A stretch of 38,014 nt of DNA from a bacterium (GTDB lineage: Bacteria; Bacteroidota; Bacteroidia; B-17B0; Aurantibacillaceae). The notes under the pieces were generated by a model. The model was not told the origin of the DNA. It did no database searches and saw only the letters and a list, made by a program, of their open reading frames with translations. Below, piece after piece: positions 22,801 through 31,404 of the stretch (its first letter is position 1; each line of letters opens with the position of its first letter). The DNA lies in contig JAQSCW010000013.1 in assembly GCA_029945625.1 (NCBI GenBank), positions 1-38,014 on the forward strand. The letters are read 5' to 3'. The position numbers and the translations under genes are program-made.

Positions 22801-24237
22801 CAGGTAATGCGTTTGAGTCAAAAGCTCGCTAATTTTACGAAGGGTGATGCCGATACGTTGCGGAAGGCCATGGGTAAAAAGCAAAAAGATGTGCTTGATA
22901 AAATGAAAAGCAAGTACATTGAAGGCTGCAAAACAAATGGGCATGATCCCGTGGTGGCCGAAAAAGTGTGGAAAGATTGGGAAGCTTTTGCCAGTTATGC
23001 CTTCAATAAATCACACAGTACGTGTTACGCTTATTTGGCGGTGCAAACGGCGTATTTAAAAGCGCATTATCCCAGCGAATTTATGGCCTCGGTCTTAAAC
23101 CACAGCGGCAATATTGATAAAATCACATTTTTTATGGAAGAGTGCAAACGCATGGGATTAAAAGTACTGGGCCCGGATGTGAACGAGGGTTTTGGAAAAT
23201 TCAGCGTGAATCCCAATGGCAATATTCGTTTTGGAATGGCCAGCATTAAGGGAGTGGGCGAAAATGTGGTGACCGCAATTGTGAACGAAAGAAACGAGAA
23301 CGGCAATTTTGTGTCGGTGTTTGATTTGGCAGCACGACTCGATACCAAGGCCATCAATAAAAAATCATTGGAGGGTCTTGCGCTGGCCGGGGCATTTGAT
23401 AGTTTTGATCAGGTACACAGAGCCATGTTTTTTGTTCCCGATCAGGAAGGCATCACGCTTACTGAACGAATTATTCGGTATGGCAATCAAAAAAATTTGG
23501 GCAACGATACCACGCAGGCCAGTTTGTTTGGTGGCGATCATGCCATAGAAGTGAGTGAACCTCTCCTGCCTAAAATTGAACCCTGGTCGGCCTTAGAACA
23601 GTTAGGAAAAGAAAAGGAAGTAGTGGGATTTTTTATCAGCGGCCACCCTCTTGATCCTTATAAATTGGTGATCGAACACCGCTGCAATGCCAGTTGTACG
23701 CAGTTGAAAGCCGGTTTGGAGCCCTTTAAAAACAGAGAAGTTATTTTTGGAGGCATCATTACAGGTTTTGAGAACCGTACCAGTAAAACAGGAAACGCGT
23801 TTGGGAAATTAATTATTGAAGATTACAGCGGCAGTGTGGAACTCATGTTGTTTGGGAAAGATTTTGTGGAATACAATAAATTTATGGTGCAGGGTTTGTT
23901 TGTATTTGTAAAGGCACGTGTGCAGGAACGGTACAACCAACCGGGAAGTTTAGAAATTAAATTGAGTAAAATTGAATTGCTGGATGAGGTGAAAAAAAAT
24001 GCCTTTAATGTGATCAGACTTAAGATCAAATTAAACAACCTCGACCAGACCGTGGTGTCGAAACTGGAGGCGCTTATGAACCGATTTGAAGGCAAGAGCA
24101 GTCTTGAGTTTTATGTGGAGGACGAAGACATGCATCAGAATTTAAAATTATTTTCAAAGAAAAATAAGATTGCCATTGACAGTGATTTTTTGCTAGAGCT
24201 GGAGAAATTTCCGGATGTAAAATACGATCTCAACTAA
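19852..24237 (+). CDS. dnaE: DNA polymerase III alpha subunit with fused N-terminal DnaQ-like exonuclease
   Basis: I start the gene at ATG 19852 because the next residues, FLIFDTETTGLP, are the first exonuclease motif; an upstream ATG at 19666 would add 62 unconvincing residues. The protein has 1461 residues. Residues 1-190 are a DEDDh proofreading exonuclease (D6 and E8, HNIGFD at 100-105, HNAAFD at 170-175). A PHP domain begins with HLHNHSQYS at about 256. The polymerase core carries PGRGSAAGSAVAYC and the catalytic aspartates D687, D689 and D691. The tudor/OB-fold DNA-binding region is near the C-terminus. This is the replicative polymerase with its own proofreading domain, a layout known in Bacteroidota DnaE. 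Confidence 0.95.
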   Translation: MFLIFDTETTGLPRNFNAPLTDLDNWPRMVQLAWQLHDKQGKLLQHASLIIKPRGYTIPFNAVQIHGISTQRAEAEGRELEEVLTEFAAAVEAATYLCGHNIGFDTNILGAEFIRSGLPNLFNQKKVFDTKNDQTTNFCAIPGGKGGKFKWPSLSELYVKLFKSQFEEAHNAAFDVQATSRIFFELLKRGINQVPELLPQEQELLVYEDVDLSSLLLHEKSLKNKVDVSTPAPVELTPPLSQVTGDQSIQEIPFSHLHNHSQYSVLQSVSDVAELVKRAAEYNMPAIALTDHGNMYATFLFWQTVEKQNKGIHAHNDAVDKGEKPGPKKNEIKCILGCEFFVTKDLHDKSKQDNGYSIPCLAKNKKGYENLSRLSSYGFTEGFYYVPRIDKELLLRYKSDLIITTGSLQGEIPSLILNVGETQAEEAFVWYKENFGDDFYVELNRHKLPEEDHVNTVLLAFAKKYGVKYFAANNNYYIDKKSSDSHDILLCVKDGELKETPVGRGRGFRFGMPNNEFYFKSPNDMREAFADMPEAIACTNEIVSKIDSFKLGRNVLLPKFKIPDEFLDERDTDPNDEGKGNRGENAYLKHLTLEGAKKRYPNMDKDTADRIDFELGVMERMGFPGYFLIVSDFTTKAREMKVSVGPGRGSAAGSAVAYCLGITNVDPIKYDLLFERFLNPDRISMPDIDIDFDDEGRDKVIDYVIEKYGANQVAQIITYGTMGGKSAIRDAARVLNLPLSDADKLAKSFPDSLEAHLKQLLKPGGIDEKYLEKIKDRREVVEQSYNFRRLADENSAESLVLKQAYELEGCVRNTGVHACGVIITPDEMTKFVPVTKSKDSNMLLTQFDNSVAESAGLLKMDFLGLRTLTIIKDALASIKLNHKVDLDIDTIDLNDQKTLELFQRGETNGIFQFESPGMQKHLKDLKPDSFTDLIAMNALYRPGPLAYIPNYIARKHGREKIVYDLEGMDEFLQETYGITVYQEQVMRLSQKLANFTKGDADTLRKAMGKKQKDVLDKMKSKYIEGCKTNGHDPVVAEKVWKDWEAFASYAFNKSHSTCYAYLAVQTAYLKAHYPSEFMASVLNHSGNIDKITFFMEECKRMGLKVLGPDVNEGFGKFSVNPNGNIRFGMASIKGVGENVVTAIVNERNENGNFVSVFDLAARLDTKAINKKSLEGLALAGAFDSFDQVHRAMFFVPDQEGITLTERIIRYGNQKNLGNDTTQASLFGGDHAIEVSEPLLPKIEPWSALEQLGKEKEVVGFFISGHPLDPYKLVIEHRCNASCTQLKAGLEPFKNREVIFGGIITGFENRTSKTGNAFGKLIIEDYSGSVELMLFGKDFVEYNKFMVQGLFVFVKARVQERYNQPGSLEIKLSKIELLDEVKKNAFNVIRLKIKLNNLDQTVVSKLEALMNRFEGKSSLEFYVEDEDMHQNLKLFSKKNKIAIDSDFLLELEKFPDVKYDLN

Positions 24238-24265
24238 AAGAAAAGTCTGTAAGCTCTTAAATAGC

Positions 24266-25342
24266 ATGGAAGGCAGGGGATTATATCATGATTTGAAGTC
24301 CGGTGAAAAATGCAGTGCTTACCTCGAATTACAAGGAAACACGTTAGTGGTATCACCAGTTTCACAAAATTATGAACGATTGGAGTGGAATCTTTCGCGC
24401 GTGAGTATCTGCGAGTTTACCGGACCACTCCTCCGGCTGCAATACGGCAATCAGACCTTAGAATTTTCGGGCGATCTTGCTCCCCAAGTGCATGAGATGT
24501 GGATGCGCAGCCGGCCACCCGAATCCATAAAAAAGAGTTCTAAAAAGAACATGATTCTTTCTGGCATTGGATTTACCGCATTATTTTTGGTGACGGCGTA
24601 TGTGTTGTGGTTCAAAACACTTCCTTGGCTGGGTGAAAAAGCGGCAGGTTTTGTACCTCTTGACACAGAAATAAATTTGGGGAAAAAAATGAGTGCTTCG
24701 TTTGAAGAGGGCTACGTGGGCAGTGATTCATCCACGTATTATTTGCAGCAATTTGTGGATACGCTAAAACTCGACAATACGTATTCTATTCACGTGCAAG
24801 TACTGCAATCGGAGGATATAAATGCCTTTGCTTTGCCGGGAGGAACTATTTTTGTGTTCACCGCCATTATTGACCGAATGCAATCGTATGAAGAGCTGGT
24901 GGCCTTGTTGGGCCATGAAGTGACCCACATTAAAAACCGTCATTCCCTCAAAAGCATTTGTCGCTCTGCGGCCAATCGTCTGGTATTTTCGGGTCTGTTG
25001 GGAGGAATGAACGGATTGGGCTCGGGAATTTTGGAACAAGTAAATGCCTTTAAAGAATTGGATTATTCGCGTGAACTTGAAACGGAGGCCGATAATTTGG
25101 GACTCACCATTATGTATGAAAACAGGGTAGATCCTAGAGGTATGCTGGCCTTGCTGGAGCTTCTAAAAAAAGAAGGAGAGGAAACGCCGGGTCTTATGAA
25201 ATACCTGAGTACGCACCCCGAAACCGATGAACGCATTACCAACATTTCGAAAAAAATTGAGAAGGCTCCCCTGTTTCCAAAAAACCCGCACTTGGAAGAG
25301 ACGTTTAGAAACCTTCAGAAGGCATTGGCGAATGGGAAGTGA
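24266..25342 (+). CDS. M48-family membrane metalloprotease
   Basis: This 358-residue protein has an N-terminal PH-like cytoplasmic domain (about 1-85), one membrane segment (about 96-117) and an extracytoplasmic M48 peptidase domain. The zinc site is HEVTH at 217-221 with a third ligand E274 in ELETEAD. STHPETDERI near the C-terminus is also typical of the family. It starts 28 bp after dnaE and may be read from the same transcript, though a functional link is unlikely. M48 enzymes of this type (BepA/Oma1-like) handle quality control of envelope proteins; the specific substrate is not known. Confidence 0.9.
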   Translation: MEGRGLYHDLKSGEKCSAYLELQGNTLVVSPVSQNYERLEWNLSRVSICEFTGPLLRLQYGNQTLEFSGDLAPQVHEMWMRSRPPESIKKSSKKNMILSGIGFTALFLVTAYVLWFKTLPWLGEKAAGFVPLDTEINLGKKMSASFEEGYVGSDSSTYYLQQFVDTLKLDNTYSIHVQVLQSEDINAFALPGGTIFVFTAIIDRMQSYEELVALLGHEVTHIKNRHSLKSICRSAANRLVFSGLLGGMNGLGSGILEQVNAFKELDYSRELETEADNLGLTIMYENRVDPRGMLALLELLKKEGEETPGLMKYLSTHPETDERITNISKKIEKAPLFPKNPHLEETFRNLQKALANGK

Positions 25343-25717
25343 CCACACGTGCTAAACAAATTTTGTGAAAAAAAGATGATCAAAAAATTCTCGGCCCATT
25401 TCAATTAATTCATTCAATGAAAAAATCGTGGCGTGTTTTGGTATGAATGCTTTTGCCCCGATTTGGCTGAGGGATTGAGGCGGCAGCCTTGCGAAGCCCT
25501 GCAAAAAATGCCGTAGCAGCGAGGAGGCATACGTAAGGGAGCCACCGCAGCGCACAGGCATTTTGCATGGCGAGCAAGCTAAAGCCGAAAGCCCGACCCT
25601 TCCGCACCGCAATAAATCTTGATCGGAAGGGGCAGCCCCCTACAACACCGCAAGCACTCTAACACGAGTTCATAAAGCTCCTTCATTTTAGATGATTCCC
25701 ATCTCCTAAATTTACAT
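25343..25717. repeat. G+C-rich structured non-coding repeat-like region
   Basis: This 375-bp gap contains a stretch (about 25440-25660) that is much richer in G+C than the flanks. It contains CCCTTCCG (25597-25604) paired with CGGAAGGG (25624-25631), the overlapping palindrome GGGGCAGCCCC (25629-25639), and ATGCC/GGCAT around 25518-25540. Open frames on the minus strand are rich in Cys, Gly and Leu and do not look like protein. I recall similar G+C-rich intergenic sequences with CCGAAAGCCCGACCC in other Bacteroidota genomes, which suggests a dispersed repeat or a structured RNA, but I could not check this. Confidence 0.5.
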
Positions 25718-25725
25718 TATCTTTG
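25718..25725 (+). promoter_or_regulatory. Promoter -7 element of the ABC-F gene
   Basis: TATCTTTG is an exact TAnnTTTG match, 20 nt before the ATG at 25746. This predicts a leader of roughly 14 nt. Confidence 0.62.
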
Positions 25726-25745
25726 CGCCTTTAAGAATTGCAAAA

Positions 25746-27677
25746 ATGATCTCAGTAAGCGGTGTCACAGTGAGTTTTGGCGGGTACAACCTATTCGACA
25801 ACATCTCCTTTTTAATAAATCCCAAAGACCGCATTGGTTTGGCAGGTAAAAACGGTGCCGGAAAAAGTACGCTTCTAAAAATTTTGGCAGGTGATCAAAA
25901 TCCTACCAAAGGAGAGATCTCTGTTCCCAAAGGGTGTAAAATAGGTTATTTACCCCAGGATATGATTCACCAGCACGGTAGAACTGTGTTTGAAGAAACC
26001 GAAACGGCATACGAAGAAATTCAAATTCTCGATAAGCGCATTGATGAGATCAATTATTTGTTGGAGACGCGCACTGATTATGAAAGTGATTCGTATTCAA
26101 AATTAATTGAAGAGCAAACTGAAGTTTATACGCGCCTCGACGTGTTGGGTGCCTCAAACCGATTTGAAGAGATTGAAAAGATTTTAAAAGGATTGGGGTT
26201 TGATCGCAAGGACTTTGGACGTCAAACGGCCGAATTTAGCGGAGGTTGGAGGATGCGGATTGAATTGGCTAAATTATTATTGCAAAAACCCGATGTGTTA
26301 TTGCTGGATGAACCCACCAATCACCTCGACATTGAAGCTATTATGTGGCTGGAGGAATTTATGGAGACCTTTTCAGGGGCGGTGATGCTCATCAGTCACG
26401 ATAAAACTTTTTTGGATAATGTTACCGGTCGAACCATTGAGATTTCGAACCAAAAAATTTACGATTATAAAACCAATTATTCGCGCTACCTCGTGCTGCG
26501 TAAAGAACGAAAAGAGCAACAAGAAAACGCCGCGAAAAATCAACAGAAAATGATTGATCAAACGGAAGTGTTGATTGATAAATACCGCGCCAAAGCCAGC
26601 AAAGCAGCGTTTGCACAATCGTTGATCAAAAAATTGGATCGTATGGAACGGGTGGAAGTGGATGATGACGATGCCATGAGCATGAATTTTCGTTTCCCGG
26701 CGCCGGCACATAGTGGTAAAATTGTAATTACGGTTGATCAGGCCGGAAAAAAATACGGTGAGAAACGCATTTTCAGTGAGGCCGAATTCATTATTACCAA
26801 GGGCGAAAAAATTGGTTTGGTGGGAAGGAATGGAGAAGGAAAAAGTACCATGATGAAGATGATTGCCCGCAAGGTTGATTTTGAGGGAAAGATTGTGTTG
26901 GGGCACAGTGTGCTGATGGGGTATTTTGAACAGGACCAGGAAGAAAAATTAGATCCCAAAAAAACCGTGTTTGAAACCATTGATGAATTGGCGGTGGGCG
27001 ATGTGCGTAAACAGGTGCGTGGTTTATTGGGTTCATTTTTATTTAGAGGGGATGATATTGAGAAAAAAGTGCAGGTTTTGAGTGGGGGAGAGCGGGGTCG
27101 TTTGGCTTTGTGTAAATTATTATTGGAGCCTTATAATTTATTGTTGATGGACGAACCAACAAATCACCTTGATATTCGTTCGAAAGATATTTTAAAACGG
27201 GCGCTCATTGATTATCAGGGTACGGTAGTAATGGTGAGTCACGACCGTGATTTTATGAAAGGCATTTGCCACCGCTTGTTTGAATTCCGCGACGGCAAAG
27301 TGAAAGAACATTTGTGTGACATTGAAGAATTTATGCAACTTCGTAAGGTGGAGCGGTTGAATGAACTTGATCTTGATAAAAAGGAAAAGAAAGCCGAACC
27401 TGTGGGCGTAAAGCCGGTGACTGTAGTTCAGGACTCGACAGCCGAAAAAAACAGGGAAGCGGAACAAAAGCAGATCAGAAATCAATTAAAGAAGTTAGAA
27501 GATAATATTGAGCGACTTGAAAACGAGATTAAACAGTCTGACGAGAAACTTTCCGATCCTTTGGAATATCAGAAGCTCATGACAGACCGTACCTTTTTCA
27601 ATAAATACAATTCGCTTAAGAAGGATCTTGAGCGGGATATGGAGCAGTGGTCGATCGTGAGCTCCAAATTAGATTAA
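25746..27677 (+). CDS. ABC-F family ATP-binding protein
   Basis: This 643-residue cytoplasmic protein has two ABC ATPase domains and no membrane part, the ABC-F layout. Domain 1 has Walker A GKNGAGKST (about 39-47), the signature FSGGW and LLLDEPTNHLD. Domain 2 has GRNGEGKST, LSGGERGRLAL and LLMDEPTNHLD. The linker between them is charged and helical, and a Lys/Glu-rich coiled coil closes the protein (about 565-640), as in Uup-like members. ABC-F proteins bind ribosomes, usually at the E site, and ease stalled translation; some confer antibiotic resistance. Which subtype this is cannot be told by eye. It converges with the next gene, and their stop codons overlap by 3 bp. Confidence 0.93.
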   Translation: MISVSGVTVSFGGYNLFDNISFLINPKDRIGLAGKNGAGKSTLLKILAGDQNPTKGEISVPKGCKIGYLPQDMIHQHGRTVFEETETAYEEIQILDKRIDEINYLLETRTDYESDSYSKLIEEQTEVYTRLDVLGASNRFEEIEKILKGLGFDRKDFGRQTAEFSGGWRMRIELAKLLLQKPDVLLLDEPTNHLDIEAIMWLEEFMETFSGAVMLISHDKTFLDNVTGRTIEISNQKIYDYKTNYSRYLVLRKERKEQQENAAKNQQKMIDQTEVLIDKYRAKASKAAFAQSLIKKLDRMERVEVDDDDAMSMNFRFPAPAHSGKIVITVDQAGKKYGEKRIFSEAEFIITKGEKIGLVGRNGEGKSTMMKMIARKVDFEGKIVLGHSVLMGYFEQDQEEKLDPKKTVFETIDELAVGDVRKQVRGLLGSFLFRGDDIEKKVQVLSGGERGRLALCKLLLEPYNLLLMDEPTNHLDIRSKDILKRALIDYQGTVVMVSHDRDFMKGICHRLFEFRDGKVKEHLCDIEEFMQLRKVERLNELDLDKKEKKAEPVGVKPVTVVQDSTAEKNREAEQKQIRNQLKKLEDNIERLENEIKQSDEKLSDPLEYQKLMTDRTFFNKYNSLKKDLERDMEQWSIVSSKLD

Positions 27678-29110
27678 TCTACCTTTAATATGAGTGTTCC
27701 TGTTTGAGGGAAGAATTTTGCGGCGCTAAGTTTCTTTTGGCAGCGATAATCCGTGAGATCATAAGGGGGCACTACAATCAGAAAATCACAGTGGGAAAGA
27801 TCGGTAGGCGTGGGGCCCCCGGCGCCGGAAGTACGTGATCGTAGTTCTTCTCCTGCAAAAGAGTAGTTGTATTTTTCTGTCATTTGAAAATAATTTCGAA
27901 AACCGCCATACACCTCGGTGCCCATGCCCACGCGCACAGCACCATTTTTTTCAAGAAAGTCCATTCCCTTTTTTAGATCGGCCTGCGCATGGTAGTCAAC
28001 TACCGACGTACTATTGTAATGCAAAAGAAAATTGACAATCAGAAATACAGATCCTGTAAGCAAGGTCATTTTTTTTACGATTGTAGTTGCGGAGAGGCTC
28101 TCGAGAAACTCCACAAAACACACAACCGTGAGTGGAAATAGGAAGAGAGCAGATCGGCTGGCCGGCAAAACAAATTGAAAGAAGAAATGGCCCGAAAAAA
28201 TAAGGATGAATTCGCACAGGAGAATTAAGGCGGCGTAGTAGTGGAGTGGGGCAGAAGTTTTTTTGCCGGGCAATAAGCCGCTTAGTGTAGATAAAATAAT
28301 CAGGGTGCAAGCGGCCCATTTACTCCCCAACATTATAGGCGATTCGGGGCGGGAAGTAAGTTGAAAAAGTCCTTCGGTGAAAACAGCACAGAATTCGCTG
28401 AACTCTTGCGTGCCCGCTCCTACCACATCGTTAGAGCAGCGTGTGATGAATAACAAAGCCCGGGCCACCAACAAGGAAACGATCGAAACAAAAAAGCTGT
28501 CACGGTAAAATTCCTTGGTTTTTACAAACGTAATCCCTTTTAAGAAGTGGGTCCTCGTAAAATAAACGCTTGAAAAAGCGACAAAAAAATAAAAGAAACT
28601 AAAATTGGAAATGGCGGCCAAACCGGCGAACAGCAAGGATAAAAAGGAAGATCCTTTTTTTTGGGGCCCTGTAGTTCGAAAAAAGAACAACAAACTCAAA
28701 CTCTCAAACAGGAGTCCCGAGGCATAACCTCTTGCAATTGAAAAATAGTCGAGCACATACGGATTTAATAAACAAACGGAGAGAACGAACAACGCCGAAA
28801 CAAAATTCGTTTTGCTCTTTGCCCATTGCCACGTGATCCAAAAGAAAACGGTGGCCGACAAGAGGCTGAACCAACGGAGGGCAAATACACTTTCTTGTTG
28901 CAGCAGAATAGCGACTTTTAGCGCCATACTGTTGAGCCAATGTGTATTGCCGGTGCACAGCGCTTCGGCGTACCAAAAACGCTTCATATTATGAAAGGAG
29001 TAGGCCTCATCGTGCGTAATGGGAATAAAATAGGCACGCATCATAACATAGACAAGAACTGCTGCGGTGATGGCCGTGAGGATGAGCCTGTATTTTCGAT
29101 TGGTCAACAA
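27674..29110 (-). CDS. GT-C-type integral membrane protein (GT39/ArnT-like), putative glycosyltransferase
   Basis: This 478-residue protein has around ten hydrophobic segments. The first external loop after the first membrane span has THDEAYS at about 33-39, like the acidic motif with which GT-C glycosyltransferases (PMT/ArnT/GT39) bind the lipid-linked donor. A soluble C-terminal part follows. The frame has no ATG near its 5' end: the start used here is TTG at 29110, and ATG codons appear only at residues 23-24, after the first hydrophobic segment. TACATTTG at 29140-29147 fits as its promoter. It probably moves a sugar from a polyprenyl carrier to an envelope molecule; donor and acceptor are unknown. 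Confidence 0.7.
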   Translation of the reverse strand: MLTNRKYRLILTAITAAVLVYVMMRAYFIPITHDEAYSFHNMKRFWYAEALCTGNTHWLNSMALKVAILLQQESVFALRWFSLLSATVFFWITWQWAKSKTNFVSALFVLSVCLLNPYVLDYFSIARGYASGLLFESLSLLFFFRTTGPQKKGSSFLSLLFAGLAAISNFSFFYFFVAFSSVYFTRTHFLKGITFVKTKEFYRDSFFVSIVSLLVARALLFITRCSNDVVGAGTQEFSEFCAVFTEGLFQLTSRPESPIMLGSKWAACTLIILSTLSGLLPGKKTSAPLHYYAALILLCEFILIFSGHFFFQFVLPASRSALFLFPLTVVCFVEFLESLSATTIVKKMTLLTGSVFLIVNFLLHYNSTSVVDYHAQADLKKGMDFLEKNGAVRVGMGTEVYGGFRNYFQMTEKYNYSFAGEELRSRTSGAGGPTPTDLSHCDFLIVVPPYDLTDYRCQKKLSAAKFFPQTGTLILKVD

Positions 29111-29139
29111 AATGATCTTAATTGAAGAAAATGTTTAAG

Positions 29140-29147
29140 CAAATGTA
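29140..29147 (-). promoter_or_regulatory. Promoter -7 element of the GT-C gene
   Basis: The minus strand reads TACATTTG, an exact TAnnTTTG match, 29 nt before the TTG start codon at 29110. It is the left half of a divergent promoter pair with pssA. Confidence 0.55.
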
Positions 29148-29160
29148 CTTTTATAAATAT

Positions 29161-29168
29161 TATATTTA
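29161..29168 (+). promoter_or_regulatory. Promoter -7 element of pssA (leaderless arrangement)
   Basis: TATATTTA is followed by GGCC and the GTG start codon at 29173. The 4-nt gap means transcription would begin at or beside the start codon. Confidence 0.5.
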
Positions 29169-29172
29169 GGCC

Positions 29173-29922
29173 GTGGAAATTAAACGTCATATTCCCAATG
29201 CCATTACATGTGCTAATTTACTGTGTGGCTGTCTGGCCATTGTTAAAGCTTTTGAGGGTGATTTAGTATGGGCCGCTTATTTGGTGGGCATTGCGGCGGT
29301 TCTTGATTTTTTAGACGGTTTTGTGGCGCGCCTCTTGCACGTGCACTCGCCCATTGGCAAAGATCTCGACAGTTTGGCCGATGTAGTGACGTTTGGTGTT
29401 GTGCCGGGTGTGATCATCTACCAGTTGTTTCAATTGGTGTTAAACAATGCTCAGGTAAGTGCTTCTGATCCGGCCGTAGTTCATGAAAACCTGTTGAACA
29501 GGTATCTACCGTATTTGGGCTTTATTGTTCCGGTATTTTCGGGCATCCGCTTGGCAAAGTTCAATAACGATCCGCGTCAAAGTGATTCCTTTAGGGGATT
29601 GCCGGTTCCGGCCAATGCCATCATGATTTGTTCGGTACCGCTGCTGTTGCAGTATTCAGGCAATTCCATTGTTTGGCTGATGAATTCTTGGGGCCTCAGC
29701 ATCGGCGCCATCGTCTTGTCTTTCTTATTGGTATCTGACATTCCTCTTTTTTCACTTAAATTTAAGAGTTTCGGTTGGCAGGATAATAAGCTTCGATTTT
29801 GGTTCTTAAGTCTCTCAGCAGGCATTCTTGTGGCCTTTCAGCTCCTTGCTATTCCTCTCATCATAATTCTTTATATTTTATTAAGTATTGTGAATAATAT
29901 ATTTTCAAAGAAGGAAGTTTAA
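29173..29922 (+). CDS. pssA: CDP-diacylglycerol-serine O-phosphatidyltransferase
   Basis: This 249-residue inner-membrane enzyme joins serine to CDP-diacylglycerol, giving phosphatidylserine, the precursor of phosphatidylethanolamine. The CDP-alcohol phosphotransferase signature D-x2-D-G-x2-A-R-x8-G-x3-D-x3-D is complete, from DFLDGFVAR at about 44-52 to KDLDSLAD at about 62-69. Several membrane segments surround it. The start codon is GTG; it is the first plausible start, and it lies 4 nt after a TATATTTA promoter motif. The gene is divergent from the GT-C gene, with only 62 bp between their starts. Confidence 0.92.
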   Translation: MEIKRHIPNAITCANLLCGCLAIVKAFEGDLVWAAYLVGIAAVLDFLDGFVARLLHVHSPIGKDLDSLADVVTFGVVPGVIIYQLFQLVLNNAQVSASDPAVVHENLLNRYLPYLGFIVPVFSGIRLAKFNNDPRQSDSFRGLPVPANAIMICSVPLLLQYSGNSIVWLMNSWGLSIGAIVLSFLLVSDIPLFSLKFKSFGWQDNKLRFWFLSLSAGILVAFQLLAIPLIIILYILLSIVNNIFSKKEV

Positions 29923-30050
29923 TTCTATTTTTGTTCCTCAAAATTTAAAAATTTGATAGAATTTGTCTGGAATTCAAAATATTGATACTCGGCAAATAAC
30001 AGCGACATTTAAAAACAACTAATCTTTAAATAAAAAACACAAGCTCTAAC

Positions 30051-31304
30051 ATGGGATATTTATTCACCTCAGAATCAGTGTCAGAAGGACATCCTGACAA
30101 AGTAGCCGACCAGATCTCGGATGCACTAATTGATAATTTTTTGGCTTTCGATCCAAGCAGTAAAGTGGCTTGCGAAACGTTAGTTACCACCGGACAGGTA
30201 ATATTGGCCGGAGAAGTTAAGTCTAAAACATATTTGGATGTGCAGGAAATTGCCCGTGAGGTGATTCGCAAAATTGGCTATACCAAAGCCGAGTATATGT
30301 TTGAAGCCAATTCCTGCGGTGTTCTTTCAGCGATCCACGAGCAATCGCAAGACATTAATCAGGGAGTTGAGCGCAAAAACAAAGAAGATCAGGGTGCCGG
30401 TGATCAGGGAATGATGTTTGGGTATGCCACCAACGAAACCGATAATTACATGCCTTTGGCCCTCGACCTTGCACACGCAGTTCTTATTGAATTGGCTGCT
30501 TTGCGCAGAGAAAACAAACAAATCAAATATTTGCGTCCCGATGCAAAGTCTCAGGTTACTCTGGAATACAATGATAATAATGAGCCGGTTCGTATTGATG
30601 CCATTGTGGTATCAACACAACACGATGATTTTGACAGTGAGCCAAAAATGCTGGCGAAGATCAAAGCGGACATCATCGATATTTTAATTCCACGGGTAAA
30701 GAAAAATTATCCGAAATATGCCAAGTTATTCAACAATAAAATCAATTACCATATTAATCCTACCGGAAAATTTGTGATCGGTGGTCCGCATGGCGATACC
30801 GGTTTAACCGGCCGTAAGATCATTGTAGATACTTACGGGGGAAAAGGAGCACATGGTGGAGGCGCATTTTCGGGAAAAGATCCTAGTAAGGTAGATCGCT
30901 CGGCAGCGTATGCCACGCGTCATATTGCAAAAAATTTAGTGGCGGCAGGAGTGTGTTCTGAAGTTTTGGTGCAAGTATCTTATGCCATTGGCGTGGCAAA
31001 ACCAATGGGAATCTACATTAATACCTATGGCACCTCTAAAGTAAAAATGACCGACGGACAAATTGCCGAGATCGTTGAAAAGGTATTTGATATGCGTCCA
31101 TACTTCATTGAACAACGTTTTAAATTACGCACTCCTATGTACAGTGAAACTGCGGCTTATGGTCATATGGGACGCAAGAATGAGATTGTAACTAAAACCT
31201 TTAAAACACCCGACGGCAAAACGAAGACCATGAAAGTGGAATTGTTTACTTGGGAGAAATTGGATTACGTATCAAAAGTAAAAACGGCGTTTAAACTAAA
31301 ATAA
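30051..31304 (+). CDS. metK: S-adenosylmethionine synthetase
   Basis: This 417-residue cytoplasmic enzyme makes S-adenosylmethionine from methionine and ATP. Signature segments are present: [13 protein letters not shown] at about 14-26, [16 protein letters not shown] near 116-131, and the glycine-rich [19 protein letters not shown] near 264-282. It is full length. The 128 bp upstream of the ATG show no clear SAM-riboswitch fold by eye and no exact -7 motif, though TAGAATTTG near 29957 is close. The gene ends in a probable terminator at 31324-31356. Confidence 0.97.
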   Translation: MGYLFTSESVSEGHPDKVADQISDALIDNFLAFDPSSKVACETLVTTGQVILAGEVKSKTYLDVQEIAREVIRKIGYTKAEYMFEANSCGVLSAIHEQSQDINQGVERKNKEDQGAGDQGMMFGYATNETDNYMPLALDLAHAVLIELAALRRENKQIKYLRPDAKSQVTLEYNDNNEPVRIDAIVVSTQHDDFDSEPKMLAKIKADIIDILIPRVKKNYPKYAKLFNNKINYHINPTGKFVIGGPHGDTGLTGRKIIVDTYGGKGAHGGGAFSGKDPSKVDRSAAYATRHIAKNLVAAGVCSEVLVQVSYAIGVAKPMGIYINTYGTSKVKMTDGQIAEIVEKVFDMRPYFIEQRFKLRTPMYSETAAYGHMGRKNEIVTKTFKTPDGKTKTMKVELFTWEKLDYVSKVKTAFKLK

Positions 31305-31323
31305 AACCCGAATTCATCATTAA

Positions 31324-31356
31324 AAGGTCATCGCTAACGTGGTGACTTTTTTTTTG
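31324..31356 (+). terminator. Probable terminator of metK
   Basis: AAAGGTCA and TGACTTT pair with a one-base bulge, and the stem continues briefly around GCTAAC. A run of nine T follows. It lies 20 bp after the metK stop. Confidence 0.6.
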
Positions 31357-31392
31357 ATCCAATTTGAACGCTTCCAAGGAAACAAATTTTTA

Positions 31393-31400
31393 TATCTTTA
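31393..31400 (+). promoter_or_regulatory. Promoter -7 element of the deacetylase gene (leaderless arrangement)
   Basis: TATCTTTA is followed by CCGC and ATG at 31405. This is the same 4-nt spacing as at three other genes here, so transcript and start codon would nearly coincide. Confidence 0.55.
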
Positions 31401-31404
31401 CCGC

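Noticed and set aside
25352-25612. Cys/Leu-rich small ORFs on the minus strand
   Set aside because: They coincide with the G+C-rich repeat-like region and have the composition of accidental frames.
26373-26906. 177-codon frame antisense to the ABC-F gene
   Set aside because: It lies wholly within a clear coding gene, and its His/Phe-rich product resembles nothing.
29923-30050. Possible SAM riboswitch upstream of metK
   Set aside because: The 128-bp region shows no multi-stem fold or conserved core by eye; a covariance-model search would settle it.
31339-31404. Earlier GTG start for the deacetylase-like gene
   Set aside because: The added part overlaps the metK terminator and a promoter motif, and the family N-terminus begins at the later ATG.
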